The notes: generated from the letters alone by a model not told the origin. Shown: positions 18,684 to 26,294, counted from the first letter of the stretch. The stretch: DNA of 64,000 bases from Marinobacter sp. (GCA_018402255.1 JAGYIS010000003.1:62001-126000), one strand, 5' to 3'. Numbers and translations: made by a program.

Positions 18684-19151
18684 TCAGGGCAAGAGCAGAG
18701 GCAAACCGGTATCGCGGGGCAAACGATAAGCCCCGCCGAGGTTGTTCAACTCGATATCCAGTTGCCGGATATTCTGAACCGTGGTGCTGTTCAGGCTGTT
18801 CTGGATAACCGTCATCCAGCCACCCGCGCCAACGGCGGACGTGTTGAACGCGAAGCCATCAAAACCGGCGCCCTGAACCGCCAGCACCGACTCCATCTGA
18901 CCCTGAAGATGCTCGATATTGCCGACCTGATTCAAGTTTGGAATGGTCAATCGGTTGATGACCATGGGCTCGCCGTTAACTGCGACGATTTGCTCGAGAC
19001 CAATTGCAATCTCCAGATTGTCCATCAGGAAACCGCCGCGCAGGGAGTCCAGTTCAGGGTCCGACAAAGCGGCCTCGGCAATCACCATGTCTGCCCGCAC
19101 AGAGCCGGCGCTGATGATCAGCATCAGCAGCATACCGTAACGGTGTTTCAT
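18684..19151 (-). CDS. Exported protein with double-glycine-like motif, last gene of the C39 operon
   Basis: Protein of 155 residues; the start at 19151 has AGGAG upstream and gives a signal peptide (MKHRYGMLLMLIISAGSVRA). Right after it comes LSDPELDSLRGGF (residues 29-41), which looks like the L-x-x-G-G leader motif recognised by C39 peptidases. The C-terminal part has WMTVIQNSLNSTTVQNIRQLDIEL, a pattern of regularly spaced I/V-Q-N residues shared with the 111-residue neighbour. It starts four bases after the peptidase stop, so coupling is likely. No known family is recognised; I infer an accessory or minor subunit, in the place FapE or FapB would take. Confidence 0.8.
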   Translation of the reverse strand: MKHRYGMLLMLIISAGSVRADMVIAEAALSDPELDSLRGGFLMDNLEIAIGLEQIVAVNGEPMVINRLTIPNLNQVGNIEHLQGQMESVLAVQGAGFDGFAFNTSAVGAGGWMTVIQNSLNSTTVQNIRQLDIELNNLGGAYRLPRDTGLPLLLP

Positions 19152-19155
19152 AACA

Positions 19156-19848
19156 TCACCACTCCTGTGTACTCGGCCAGTAAGGCAGCGTATGGCCCAG
19201 AGCGGGATTGCCCAGGCCCTTGAACAATGGCGCCCTGGCCAGCCCCGGCCAGTCGTCCCTTTCAAGAAAGCTGGCACGGCCTCGATCCAGATGACTACGA
19301 ATGACAAAGGCCGAGCCATCCCAGTGCTGTTCAAATTCACGGCGGCTGTAGGCTTTCAGCCCTCGTGCAGGATCGCCTACCAGCACTTCCCGTTCGCTGA
19401 TGCCCTTGATCACCACAAAATGCCGGTAGCCTCCGAGTGTCACCAGCGCAATCACCGGAACTCTCACCTGATCCTTCAAACCGGACAACGGCATCCGGAA
19501 TCCGTCCGCCTGGTAGCCTTCGGACTCCAGATAACGCTTCATATCCAGCATCGAGAAACCTTGTTGGCGTACTTTCTCCTGATCGGCGAGCGCCAGCATG
19601 CTGGAAAAGACATCTTTTTCCGTAATTTCATGGTCGTAGTGAAACGTCAGCAGCGATGCCAGCGCCGCCGAGCCACAACTGAAGTCGTATTGTTGGGGAA
19701 AGACCTGGGCAAACCGCTGCGCCTGAAAACTGGTGACTTCAACAGCCACCGAGCCACCCGGCCCGGGCACCAGCACCGTGCCGGCAAAGCCGGCGGACCA
19801 CAGCAAGGTGAGTGACACGCCTGCCCAAAACCGGGCGCACCCAGCCAT
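19156..19848 (-). CDS. Periplasmic C39-family cysteine peptidase (FapD-like)
   Basis: Peptidase of 230 residues with an N-terminal signal sequence (cut near AGFAG) and a C39 fold: Q52/Q53 and catalytic C58 in PQQYDFSCGSAALASLLTFHY, H143 in GGYRHFVVIKG and D159 in LVGDPARG. C39 domains normally cleave double-glycine leaders inside ABC exporters; free, exported C39 proteins such as FapD work in amyloid secretion. A near-perfect AGGAGG precedes the ATG. It lies between two genes whose products carry GG-like motifs just after their signal peptides, which are plausible substrates. No ABC transporter is near. Confidence 0.88.
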   Translation of the reverse strand: MAGCARFWAGVSLTLLWSAGFAGTVLVPGPGGSVAVEVTSFQAQRFAQVFPQQYDFSCGSAALASLLTFHYDHEITEKDVFSSMLALADQEKVRQQGFSMLDMKRYLESEGYQADGFRMPLSGLKDQVRVPVIALVTLGGYRHFVVIKGISEREVLVGDPARGLKAYSRREFEQHWDGSAFVIRSHLDRGRASFLERDDWPGLARAPLFKGLGNPALGHTLPYWPSTQEW

Positions 19849-19862
19849 GGCCCACCTCCTTG

Positions 19863-20198
19863 TCAGTGGTTGATGAGTATGTTGATTTGGGTACTGTCCT
19901 GAATCACTACCTGGTTACCCGTGTTCTGGATAACTGTGGCAATGCCGCTCATGTTTTCAAACGCATGGTCGGTAATTCGGTTATCGCCGGTAATCACCGG
20001 TCCGGACAGAACGTTTTCGCTGACACTGGCGTTCTGGCGGGTGTCATTGAACTGCCACTGACCCGAAACCCCCTGGCGCCCACTGGCTGATTCCAGCTGC
20101 TCGGCGTTCATTGGCTCCGGCCAGTCTCCGCCAGCCCAGGCACCCGAGGGCACCAGCACCAGCATCATCGCCAACACCTTGCCTGTGAACCTGACCAT
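19863..20198 (-). CDS. Small exported protein with VIQNTGNxVVIQ motif
   Basis: Protein of 111 residues; start at 20198 supported by GGGAG seven bases upstream. A signal peptide (to about AWA, residue 22) is followed by MNAEQLESASGRQGV (30-44), similar in shape to E-L-x-x-x-S-G-G leader motifs. The C-terminal part reads GIATVIQNTGNQVVIQDSTQINILI, with alternating hydrophobic and Gln/Asn residues as expected for an amyloid-type beta strand-turn-strand. It sits between the repeat protein and the C39 peptidase in one leftward operon. It has no named family that I recognise; a minor fibre subunit or nucleator is a reasonable inference. Confidence 0.8.
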   Translation of the reverse strand: MVRFTGKVLAMMLVLVPSGAWAGGDWPEPMNAEQLESASGRQGVSGQWQFNDTRQNASVSENVLSGPVITGDNRITDHAFENMSGIATVIQNTGNQVVIQDSTQINILINH

Positions 20199-20253
20199 GA
20201 CACATCTCCCGACTAATACCGGCTGCCCCCATGCAGGGGCAACCGGTATGGCC

Positions 20254-21393
20254 TCAGTTGGTGCCACCACCTGCATTCAGGTTAGACATCACGCTGACGT
20301 TAGCCTGGGTTACACTGCCAACCCCCGCGTTCTGGGCAAACGCACCCACACCGGTGAAGTTAGCGGAGCCGCCGGAGATCTCGTTTGAGGTCCGGGTGTC
20401 GACATAAGACCCGTCACCCCTGGCATTGCCATAGGTCACACTGGTTCCAGACACGGTGCCATTGAGTTCAGCATCGTTCATGAACACTTCCAGTGACAGA
20501 TTCAGCGTGGTGTTGCTGTTGTCTGAGTTGTCACTGCTGTCGCTGTTGTAAGAATCCGCAGCGTTTGTGGAATTGTCGGAGCTGTCGCTGTTACCACTGT
20601 CTGCGATTTTGAACGAATCACTGACATTGGTGCTGTTGTCCGAGTTGTTTGAGTTGTCCGAATTATCTGAATTGTCGGAGTTGTCGGAGTTGTCGGAATT
20701 ATCCGAATTATCCGTATTTCCGCTGTCCGCCACTTTGAAGGCGTCGTTAACATTGGTGCTGTTGTCAGAGCTATCACTGTTATCCGAGTTGTCCGAGTTA
20801 TCCGACATATCGTTGCCACTGTCAGCAACCTTGAAGGAGTCACTCACGTTGGTGCTATTGTCTGAACTGTCGGAATTATCCGAGTTATCAGACGCATCTG
20901 TATTGCCGCTATCGGCAATTTTGAAGGCATCGTTAACACTGGTGCTGTTGTCCGAATTATCGGTGTTATCGGAATTGTCCGAGTTGTCGGAGTTGTCGGA
21001 GGCATCGGTGTTGCCACTGTCGGCAATTTTGAAGGCATCCGCAACGTTGGTGCTGTTGTCTGAACTGTCCGAGTTATCGGAGTTGTTGCTGTTGTCCGAA
21101 TTGTTCGAGTTATCCGACATGTTGTTGCCGCTGTCGGCAATCTTGAACGAATCGGCAACGTCAGTGCTGTTATCGGAGTTATTCGAGTTATCGGAGTTGT
21201 TCGAGTTATCGGAACTGTCCGTAGAGTTGTCATTTCCGGAATCGGCATTGCCGGAATAGTTGGTGTTGGCCGCAGAGTTGTCGTTGGCGTTGTTGTTCGG
21301 GTCGCCGTCACCACCCTGTTGGGCCAGGGCAACACCAGAAACGCCCATACTCATGGCAATAGCAGCTGCTAGCAGACTTTTTTTGGTATTCAT
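20254..21393 (-). CDS. Ser-Asp-Asn repeat secreted protein, candidate major fibre subunit
   Basis: Protein of 379 residues; the ATG at 21393 has AAGGA nine bases upstream and begins a signal peptide cut after VALA (24). Residues about 56-294 are low complexity, made of Ser-Asp-Asn triplets, broken six times by FK[IV]ADSGN (Phe at 83, 121, 157, 187, 219 and 261). The consensus unit is NSTN-V-x-D-[AS]-FK[IV]ADSGN plus a variable SDN tract. The C-terminal domain (295-379) is different: TLNLSLEVFMNDAEL and GAFAQNAGVGSVTQANVSVMSNLN. The chain is highly acidic and has no Cys. It is first in the operon with the C39 peptidase. A surface fibre, calcium-binding stalk or matrix protein would fit; none is shown. 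Confidence 0.85.
   Translation of the reverse strand: MNTKKSLLAAAIAMSMGVSGVALAQQGGDGDPNNNANDNSAANTNYSGNADSGNDNSTDSSDNSNNSDNSNNSDNSTDVADSFKIADSGNNMSDNSNNSDNSNNSDNSDSSDNSTNVADAFKIADSGNTDASDNSDNSDNSDNTDNSDNSTSVNDAFKIADSGNTDASDNSDNSDSSDNSTNVSDSFKVADSGNDMSDNSDNSDNSDSSDNSTNVNDAFKVADSGNTDNSDNSDNSDNSDNSDNSDNSNNSDNSTNVSDSFKIADSGNSDSSDNSTNAADSYNSDSSDNSDNSNTTLNLSLEVFMNDAELNGTVSGTSVTYGNARGDGSYVDTRTSNEISGGSANFTGVGAFAQNAGVGSVTQANVSVMSNLNAGGGTN
20512..21228 (-). repeat. Coding repeat tract (Ser-Asp-Asn triplets with six FK[IV]ADSGN units)
   Basis: Nine-base units coding Ser-Asp-Asn recur throughout the gene. Codons vary between copies (GAC/GAT, AAC/AAT, several Ser codons), so the repeat is kept at protein level rather than being a fresh DNA expansion. 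The period is 30-42 residues between Phe-Lys anchors. Confidence 0.9.
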
Positions 21394-21487
21394 GATGTCA
21401 TTTCCTTTGATGTTATTGGCTTTAAGGGATCCGACCCAACCCGCCAGCATTCGGGTAAGCCAAGGTTCAGACCCGCCTGGTAATAGC

Positions 21488-21503
21488 AGCGATTACCATG
21501 CCA
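21488..21503 (-). promoter_or_regulatory. Possible sigma-54-like promoter for the repeat-protein operon
   Basis: Read leftwards the sequence is TGGCAT, five bases, TCGC, with the GG and GC pairs ten bases apart as sigma-54 promoters need; eight of ten consensus positions match. It would start a leader of about 85 bases. The adjacent regulator has lost the sigma-54 contact motif, so this may be coincidence. Confidence 0.3.
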
Positions 21504-21690
21504 AGAAGGCCAGACCACCCATATCATCATGAAACTTAAAAGATTTTTATCTACAACCACCCTCAGCACCGGACGATGCCATCCGCAACCTGTTTCAACT
21601 ATGAAACAGCAAAGAACGACGACAGATCTGCCTTATCCGGTTTGCTGTTCTGAATCAGGCATCTAAGAAAAACCGGTGGTGTTAAAAACA

Positions 21691-21725
21691 AAAACCCCGC
21701 ATAGCCAGAAGCCATGCGGGGTTTT
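21691..21725 (-). terminator. Rho-independent terminator after isocitrate lyase
   Basis: Twelve-base-pair stem AAAACCCCGCAT / ATGCGGGGTTTT with an 11-base loop. Read leftwards it continues into more T. It lies 52 bases past the aceA stop. Confidence 0.9.
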
Positions 21726-21777
21726 CTGTGGCCAGTAAACGCCGGAGCCCTTACTGGAACATCATGATGTCAGTCGA

Positions 21778-23367
21778 TTAGAACTGGTTCATGGTGTTGT
21801 CTTTACCACCGGCCTTAAGAGCCGCGTCGCCAGCAAAGAACTCTTTGTGGTCGTCGCCGATGTTAGAACCAGCCATGTCCTGGTGCTTAACAGTCGCGAT
21901 ACCCTGGCGGATTTCCTTACGCTGTACGCCAGCAACGTAGGCCAGCATGCCTTCGTCACCGAAGTAGCCTTTGGCCAGGTTGTCGGTAGACAGAGCGGCA
22001 GTGTGGTAAGTCGGCAGAGTGATCAGGTGGTGGAACACGCCTGCTTCACGGGCTGCGTCGCGCTGGAAGTTAGCCGTCCACTCGTCGGCCAGCTTGCCCA
22101 GTTCGGTTTCGTCGTACTCGGCGCTCATCAGAGCAGCGCGGTCGTAGGCAGACACGTCCTTGCCTTCTTCCTTCATCGCATCAAATACCTGCTGACGGAA
22201 GTTCAGGGTCCAGTTGAAGGACGGGCTGTTGTTGTAAACCAGCTTGGCGTCGGGCACCACTTCCTTGATGCGGTTAACCATGGCCGCGATCTGGCCAACG
22301 TGCGGCTTCTCGGTTTCAATCCACAGCATGTCGGCGCCGTTCTGCAGGCTGGTGATACAGTCCAGAACAACACGGTCTTCGCCAGAGCCTTCTTTGAAGC
22401 AGAACAGGCCAGAGGCCAGACGCTTCGGCTTCAGCAGCTTGCCGTTGGACTTGACCACAACGTCACCGTTCTCGATCTGGGAAGCGTCTTCGATGTACTC
22501 GCCGTCCAGGAAGGCGTTGTACTGGTCGCCCAGGTCGCCCGGCTCGTTGGTTACTGCGATCTGCTTGGTCAGGCCAGCACCCAGGGAGTCAGTACGGGCA
22601 ACGATCACGCCGTCGTCCACACCCAGCTCCAGGAACGCCAGACGAACCGCGTTGATCTTGGACAGGAAGTCAGCGTGAGGAACGGTCACTTTACCGTCCT
22701 GGTGACCACACTGCTTCTCGTCAGATACCTGGTTTTCGATCTGGATACAGCAAGCACCGGCTTCAATCATCTGCTTGGCCAGCAGGTAGGTCGCTTCGGC
22801 GTTACCGAAACCAGCGTCGATGTCGGCAATGATCGGCACAACGTGAGTTTCGTGGTTGTCGATCTGCTTGATCAGCTCAGCAGCCTTGGCATTATCGCCA
22901 GCATTTTCGGCTTCTTCCAGAGCACGGAACAGGTGGTTCAGTTCCCATGCGTCAGCCTGGCGCAGGAAGGTGTACAGCTCTTCGATCAGGCCAGAAACAG
23001 CGGTCTTCTCGTGCATGGACTGGTCAGGCAGAGGACCAAACTCGGAACGCAGGGCGGCAACCATCCAGCCAGACAGGTACAGGTAGCTGCGCTTGGTGGT
23101 ACCGAAATGCTTCTTGATAGAGATCATTTTCTGCTGGCCGATAAAACCGTGCCAGCAACCCAGAGACTGGGTGTACTTGGAGGTGTCGGCATCGTACGCA
23201 GCCATATCTTCACGCATGATCTTGGCGGTGTACTTGGCGATGTCCAGGCCAGTCTTGAATTTGTTCTGAGCGCGCATACGGGCAGCGTGCTTAGGGTTGA
23301 TCGCGTTCCAGGTCGGGTTTTGCTTCAGGATGGAAGCAATCTGATCGACGTCTTGTGAGTAGGGCAT
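21778..23367 (-). CDS. aceA: Isocitrate lyase
   Basis: Splits isocitrate to glyoxylate and succinate, the entry to the glyoxylate shunt used for growth on acetate, fatty acids or alkanes. Length is 529 residues, the long form found in Pseudomonas aeruginosa. The start MPYSQDVDQIASILKQNPTW at 23367 is preceded by AAGGA. The active-site segment reads SDEKQCGHQDGK; DIDAGFGNAEATY and WIETEKPHVGQIAAM are also present. Codon choice is markedly uniform, suggesting high expression. It is a single-gene unit with its own terminator and an AT-rich upstream region. Confidence 0.97.
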   Translation of the reverse strand: MPYSQDVDQIASILKQNPTWNAINPKHAARMRAQNKFKTGLDIAKYTAKIMREDMAAYDADTSKYTQSLGCWHGFIGQQKMISIKKHFGTTKRSYLYLSGWMVAALRSEFGPLPDQSMHEKTAVSGLIEELYTFLRQADAWELNHLFRALEEAENAGDNAKAAELIKQIDNHETHVVPIIADIDAGFGNAEATYLLAKQMIEAGACCIQIENQVSDEKQCGHQDGKVTVPHADFLSKINAVRLAFLELGVDDGVIVARTDSLGAGLTKQIAVTNEPGDLGDQYNAFLDGEYIEDASQIENGDVVVKSNGKLLKPKRLASGLFCFKEGSGEDRVVLDCITSLQNGADMLWIETEKPHVGQIAAMVNRIKEVVPDAKLVYNNSPSFNWTLNFRQQVFDAMKEEGKDVSAYDRAALMSAEYDETELGKLADEWTANFQRDAAREAGVFHHLITLPTYHTAALSTDNLAKGYFGDEGMLAYVAGVQRKEIRQGIATVKHQDMAGSNIGDDHKEFFAGDAALKAGGKDNTMNQF

Positions 23368-23678
23368 GATCTCTATCCTTTCTACGTGAGTGTTCAAAAG
23401 GGACGAAACGCCGCTGCCAGGCAGCGTCCGGAGCCAGCATCCTGCTCAAAAACCGAGCAGTTGGCTGACGTTGGGCGTTACTTTAGTGCTTTCGAATTTA
23501 TAATTGAAATTTATATTATGTATTTCCGGCATTTTTTGTGTGAATGCCAAAAGCGTCGCCAGTGACAGGCTTGAGGCATTCTTGCTTCCGGTCATTTTCG
23601 GCGCACGGCAACATGCTATGATTCAACCACTTGATTAATATCACGGGCACCCCTGCCCATGGGTAACAGAGGTATTCA
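23368..23678. other. Divergent promoter region aceA / DUF1538 operon
   Basis: 311 bases without a gene. It contains two copies of AATTTATA 13 bases apart (23495 and 23508) within an AT-rich stretch, and the inverted repeat GGCATT-N9-AATGCC at 23528-23548, both possible control sites. No factor can be named. Confidence 0.5.
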
Positions 23679-25166
23679 GTGTTCTACATCCGCGCTTTCG
23701 GCCACTCGTTGCTGCACGCCCTGAAAAACCTGTTGCCGATTGTGGTCGTGGTGGTGTTTTTCCAGCTGGTGGTGTTGCAGCAGGTTCCCGAGAACACCCT
23801 GAGCATGGCCGTTGGTCTGCTGATCGTCGCGGTGGGCGTGGCGCTGTTCCTTCAGGGCCTGGAACTGAGTATTTTTCCGGTTGGCAAAAGCCTGTCTAAC
23901 CAGTTTGCCAAGAAAGGGTCGGTGCCTATCTTACTCTCTTTTGGCTTCGCCATGGGGTTTTCTGCCGTGGTGGCCGAGCCGGCACTGATTGCGGTGGCCC
24001 AGCAGGCCCAGGAGATCAGCGAAGGCAAGATCGACGCGCTCACGCTTCGCTTGCTGGTCGCCACCTCGGTCGGCGTGGTGATTGCGCTCGGGGTATTCCG
24101 GACCATCATCGGCTATCCGCTGCACTGGTTCATGATCATTGGCTACCTCATCGTGGTGATCGTCACCTGGTTTGCCCCGGAAGAAATCATCGGCCTGGCC
24201 TACGATTCCGGCGGGGTCACCACCAACATCGTCACAGTACCGCTGATTGCTGCCCTCGGCATTGGCCTGGCCGCCTCCATTCGGGGCCGCAACCCGTTGA
24301 CCGATGGCTTCGGCCTGGTGGCGCTGGCCGTCATGGTGCCGATGATCACCGTGCAGCTGTACGGGATTGTGGTCTACAGTGGCGGGGTCTCGGACGATGC
24401 CTCGATGATGACGCTCCATGACGACGGCGAGGCCATCACCGGCGCGTTGAAATTGCTGCTGGAACTGGCCGAGATGGTGCGGGATGTGCTGCCGATCATC
24501 CTGACCATTCTGTTTTTCCAGTACATTGTGCTGAAGCGCGGACTGTCCAATCCGCCCAAGATCCTGTTCGGTTTTGTGCTGGTTATTTTCGGTCTGTACG
24601 CGTTTGTGGTGGGCCTGAAAATGGGACTGTTCCCGATCGGCACCAGCATGGCGGAACAGCTGATCGAACTGGAACGGTACGGTTTCATTTACCTGTTCGC
24701 CTTTATGATCGGTTTTGCCACCACCATGGCCGAACCGGCCTTGCTGGCGGTCGGCAAGCAGGCCGAAGAAGCCGCCTCCGGGCGGATCAATGGCAACACC
24801 ATCCGGTTGCTGGTGGCCCTCGGCGTGGCCATCGGCATCAGCATCGGGGTGCACCGGATCATCGTCGGTGGCTCCATGCATTACTACATCATGGGCGGCT
24901 ACACAGTGGTGATTATCCTCACTGCCCTGGCGCCCAAATACATCGTTGCCCTGGCCTATGACCTGGGCGGGGTAACCACATCGGAGGTCACCGTGCCTCT
25001 GGTGACGGCACTGGGCATCGGCCTGGCCACCAACATCGAAGGCCGCAACATCCTGATTGACGGCTTCGGGCTGATTGCTTTCGCTTCTATCTTTCCTATT
25101 GTTACCGTGATGCTCTACGCCATTGTCATGCAATGGCAGGCAGACCGCAGAGAGGTGCACCCATGA
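23679..25166 (+). CDS. DUF1538 membrane protein, internally duplicated putative transporter
   Basis: Integral membrane protein of 495 residues made of two homologous halves (about 1-240 and 255-495). The halves share GFAMGFSAVVAEPAL / GFATTMAEPALLAV, AYDSGGVTTNIVTVPLIAALGIGLA / AYDLGGVTTSEVTVPLVTALGIGLA, and GRNPLTDGFGL / GRNILIDGFGL. This pattern suggests an inverted- or parallel-repeat transporter. The GTG start has AGAGG six bases before. The stop overlaps the following PII-like gene (ATGA). The gene order with PII and CBS proteins points to a carrier whose activity is gated by small-molecule sensors; substrate unknown. Confidence 0.9.
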   Translation: MFYIRAFGHSLLHALKNLLPIVVVVVFFQLVVLQQVPENTLSMAVGLLIVAVGVALFLQGLELSIFPVGKSLSNQFAKKGSVPILLSFGFAMGFSAVVAEPALIAVAQQAQEISEGKIDALTLRLLVATSVGVVIALGVFRTIIGYPLHWFMIIGYLIVVIVTWFAPEEIIGLAYDSGGVTTNIVTVPLIAALGIGLAASIRGRNPLTDGFGLVALAVMVPMITVQLYGIVVYSGGVSDDASMMTLHDDGEAITGALKLLLELAEMVRDVLPIILTILFFQYIVLKRGLSNPPKILFGFVLVIFGLYAFVVGLKMGLFPIGTSMAEQLIELERYGFIYLFAFMIGFATTMAEPALLAVGKQAEEAASGRINGNTIRLLVALGVAIGISIGVHRIIVGGSMHYYIMGGYTVVIILTALAPKYIVALAYDLGGVTTSEVTVPLVTALGIGLATNIEGRNILIDGFGLIAFASIFPIVTVMLYAIVMQWQADRREVHP

Positions 25167-25513
25167 AATTTTCCGTTCTCGTTGCCATTGTTCCAGAAGA
25201 TCAGGAGCAGGAATGCATTGACGCCGCCCGCGATCTGGGCGCCGGTGGCATTACCGTTCTGTCTGGCCGCGGCATCAGCAACACCGCCAAGAAGACCTTC
25301 TTCGGCCTCACCTACGATGGCAGCCAGAGCGTGCTGGTGATGGTGCTTGAAAAGGGCCTGTCACTGCAGGTGCTGAAGGCCATTCAGCATCTGTTGATGC
25401 CGAAAGAAACCGATTCTCAGGGACTGGTGTTCACGCTGCCGCTGGAACATCTGGGCGGCATTGATCTGTCCCAGTTCCAGAAATTTGAGCAGCACTTGAA
25501 AGACAACTTCTGA
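25163..25513 (+). CDS. PII-like signalling protein (first copy)
   Basis: Protein of 116 residues; the start at 25163 overlaps the DUF1538 stop. It has the ferredoxin-like PII core (KFSVLVAIVPEDQEQECIDAARDLGAGGITVLSGRG and a second half LVMVLEKGLSLQVLKAIQHLL) with a Gly-rich T-loop region around SGRGISNTAKKTFFG. The uridylylated Tyr motif of GlnB/GlnK is absent, so it is not a classic nitrogen regulator. Many PII-like proteins bind adenine nucleotides and sit on a partner transporter; here the partner is very probably DUF1538. Confidence 0.87.
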   Translation: MKFSVLVAIVPEDQEQECIDAARDLGAGGITVLSGRGISNTAKKTFFGLTYDGSQSVLVMVLEKGLSLQVLKAIQHLLMPKETDSQGLVFTLPLEHLGGIDLSQFQKFEQHLKDNF

Positions 25514-25525
25514 GGAGCTTCAGGC

Positions 25526-25915
25526 ATGAAACTGGTCAAAGACGTAATGGTTAGTGATGTGGTTTGTGTATCTCCCTTCGCCAAGCTGAGAGAAGCCCTT
25601 AGCCTGATGAAAAAACACAACGTCAAATCCCTGGTGGTGGAAAAACAGCACCCCAACGACGCCTACGGACTGATCACCTACACCAATGTGCTGAAAACAG
25701 TGGTGGCCGAGGATGGCGATATTGACCTGCTCAACGTCTACGACGCCTGTGCGAAACCGGCCATCTCCGTCGGTAAAAGCCTGGCCGTTCGTCAGGTGGC
25801 CGCGCTGATGACCGAACACCGGGTCAAGCGCATTCTGGTGTTGGAAGACAACGACCTGCTGGGCTTTGTCACCATGGACGACATCATGGCGGTGCTGCTG
25901 GACCAGGTGGAGTAA
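25526..25915 (+). CDS. Paired CBS-domain protein
   Basis: Protein of 129 residues consisting only of two CBS motifs: KDVMVSDVVCVSPFAKLREALSLMKKHNVKSLVV (1-40) and AKPAISVGKSLAVRQVAALMTEHRVKRILVLEDNDLLGFVTMDDIM (75-122). Such pairs form a Bateman module that binds AMP, ATP or SAM. It starts 12 bases after the first PII-like gene, with GAGGAG upstream, and is followed 25 bases later by a second PII-like gene. It likely adds energy-charge sensing to the DUF1538 system. Confidence 0.9.
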   Translation: MKLVKDVMVSDVVCVSPFAKLREALSLMKKHNVKSLVVEKQHPNDAYGLITYTNVLKTVVAEDGDIDLLNVYDACAKPAISVGKSLAVRQVAALMTEHRVKRILVLEDNDLLGFVTMDDIMAVLLDQVE

Positions 25916-25940
25916 GCCGCCGCCTCATCTGGAGAAGATC

Positions 25941-26294
25941 ATGAACTTCAAACTGCTCATGGCGTTCGTTGACGACGACAAGACCGATAAGGTTCTGGAG
26001 GCCTCGCGCGCTGCCGGTGCTACCGGCGCCACCATCATCACAAACGCACGAGGTCAGGGCCTGGAAAAAATTATCGGGATTTTTGGCCTGGAAATTCTCA
26101 CCCCCAGAGATGTCCTGCTGATTCTTGTCGAAGCCAGAAGAACCGATACGGTTCTGACTGCAGTCCGCCAGGCCGGAAAACTCGATGAAAGCCTGAGCAC
26201 CGGCGTCGCACTGGTGATTGATGTGGAACAGGCCGTTGGGCTGACCGATCATATCCACAAGCTGGCACAGCAAGTGCCACCGGAGGCGGACTGA
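25941..26294 (+). CDS. PII-like signalling protein (second copy)
   Basis: Protein of 117 residues; start at 25941 after GGAGAAG. It shows MNFKLLMAFVDDDKTDKVLEASRAAGATGATIITNARGQG, then a PII second half (PRDVLLILVEARRTDTVLTAVRQAGKL, GVALVIDVEQAVGL). It differs strongly from the first PII-like protein of this operon, so the two are unlikely to be simple duplicates and could form separate trimers with different ligands or docking faces. It is the last gene of the four-gene operon; the next gene converges. Confidence 0.87.
   Translation: MNFKLLMAFVDDDKTDKVLEASRAAGATGATIITNARGQGLEKIIGIFGLEILTPRDVLLILVEARRTDTVLTAVRQAGKLDESLSTGVALVIDVEQAVGLTDHIHKLAQQVPPEAD

Larger units (their letters stand above)
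21394..21777. other. Intergenic region between the repeat-protein operon and isocitrate lyase
   Basis: 384 bases. It holds the leader and presumed promoter of the leftward repeat-protein operon and, near 21691-21725, the isocitrate lyase terminator. I see no gene in it. Confidence 0.7.

Noticed and set aside
20512..21228. Repeat tract considered as a CRISPR array or simple DNA satellite
   Set aside because: Units are nine bases, in frame, with synonymous variation; there are no direct repeats with spacers of CRISPR size.
20567..21259. Open frame on the plus strand with ELSELSELS repeats
   Set aside because: It is the complementary reading of the SDN repeat gene, which has a signal peptide, ribosome site and operon context; the plus-strand version has none.
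21847..23358. 503-codon open frame on the plus strand opposite aceA
   Set aside because: It is the antisense shadow of a highly biased, well-recognised gene; its translation resembles no protein and it has no start signal.
23931..25160. 409-codon open frame opposite the DUF1538 gene
   Set aside because: Antisense shadow; translation is His/Gln/Asp-rich and lacks membrane or other domains.
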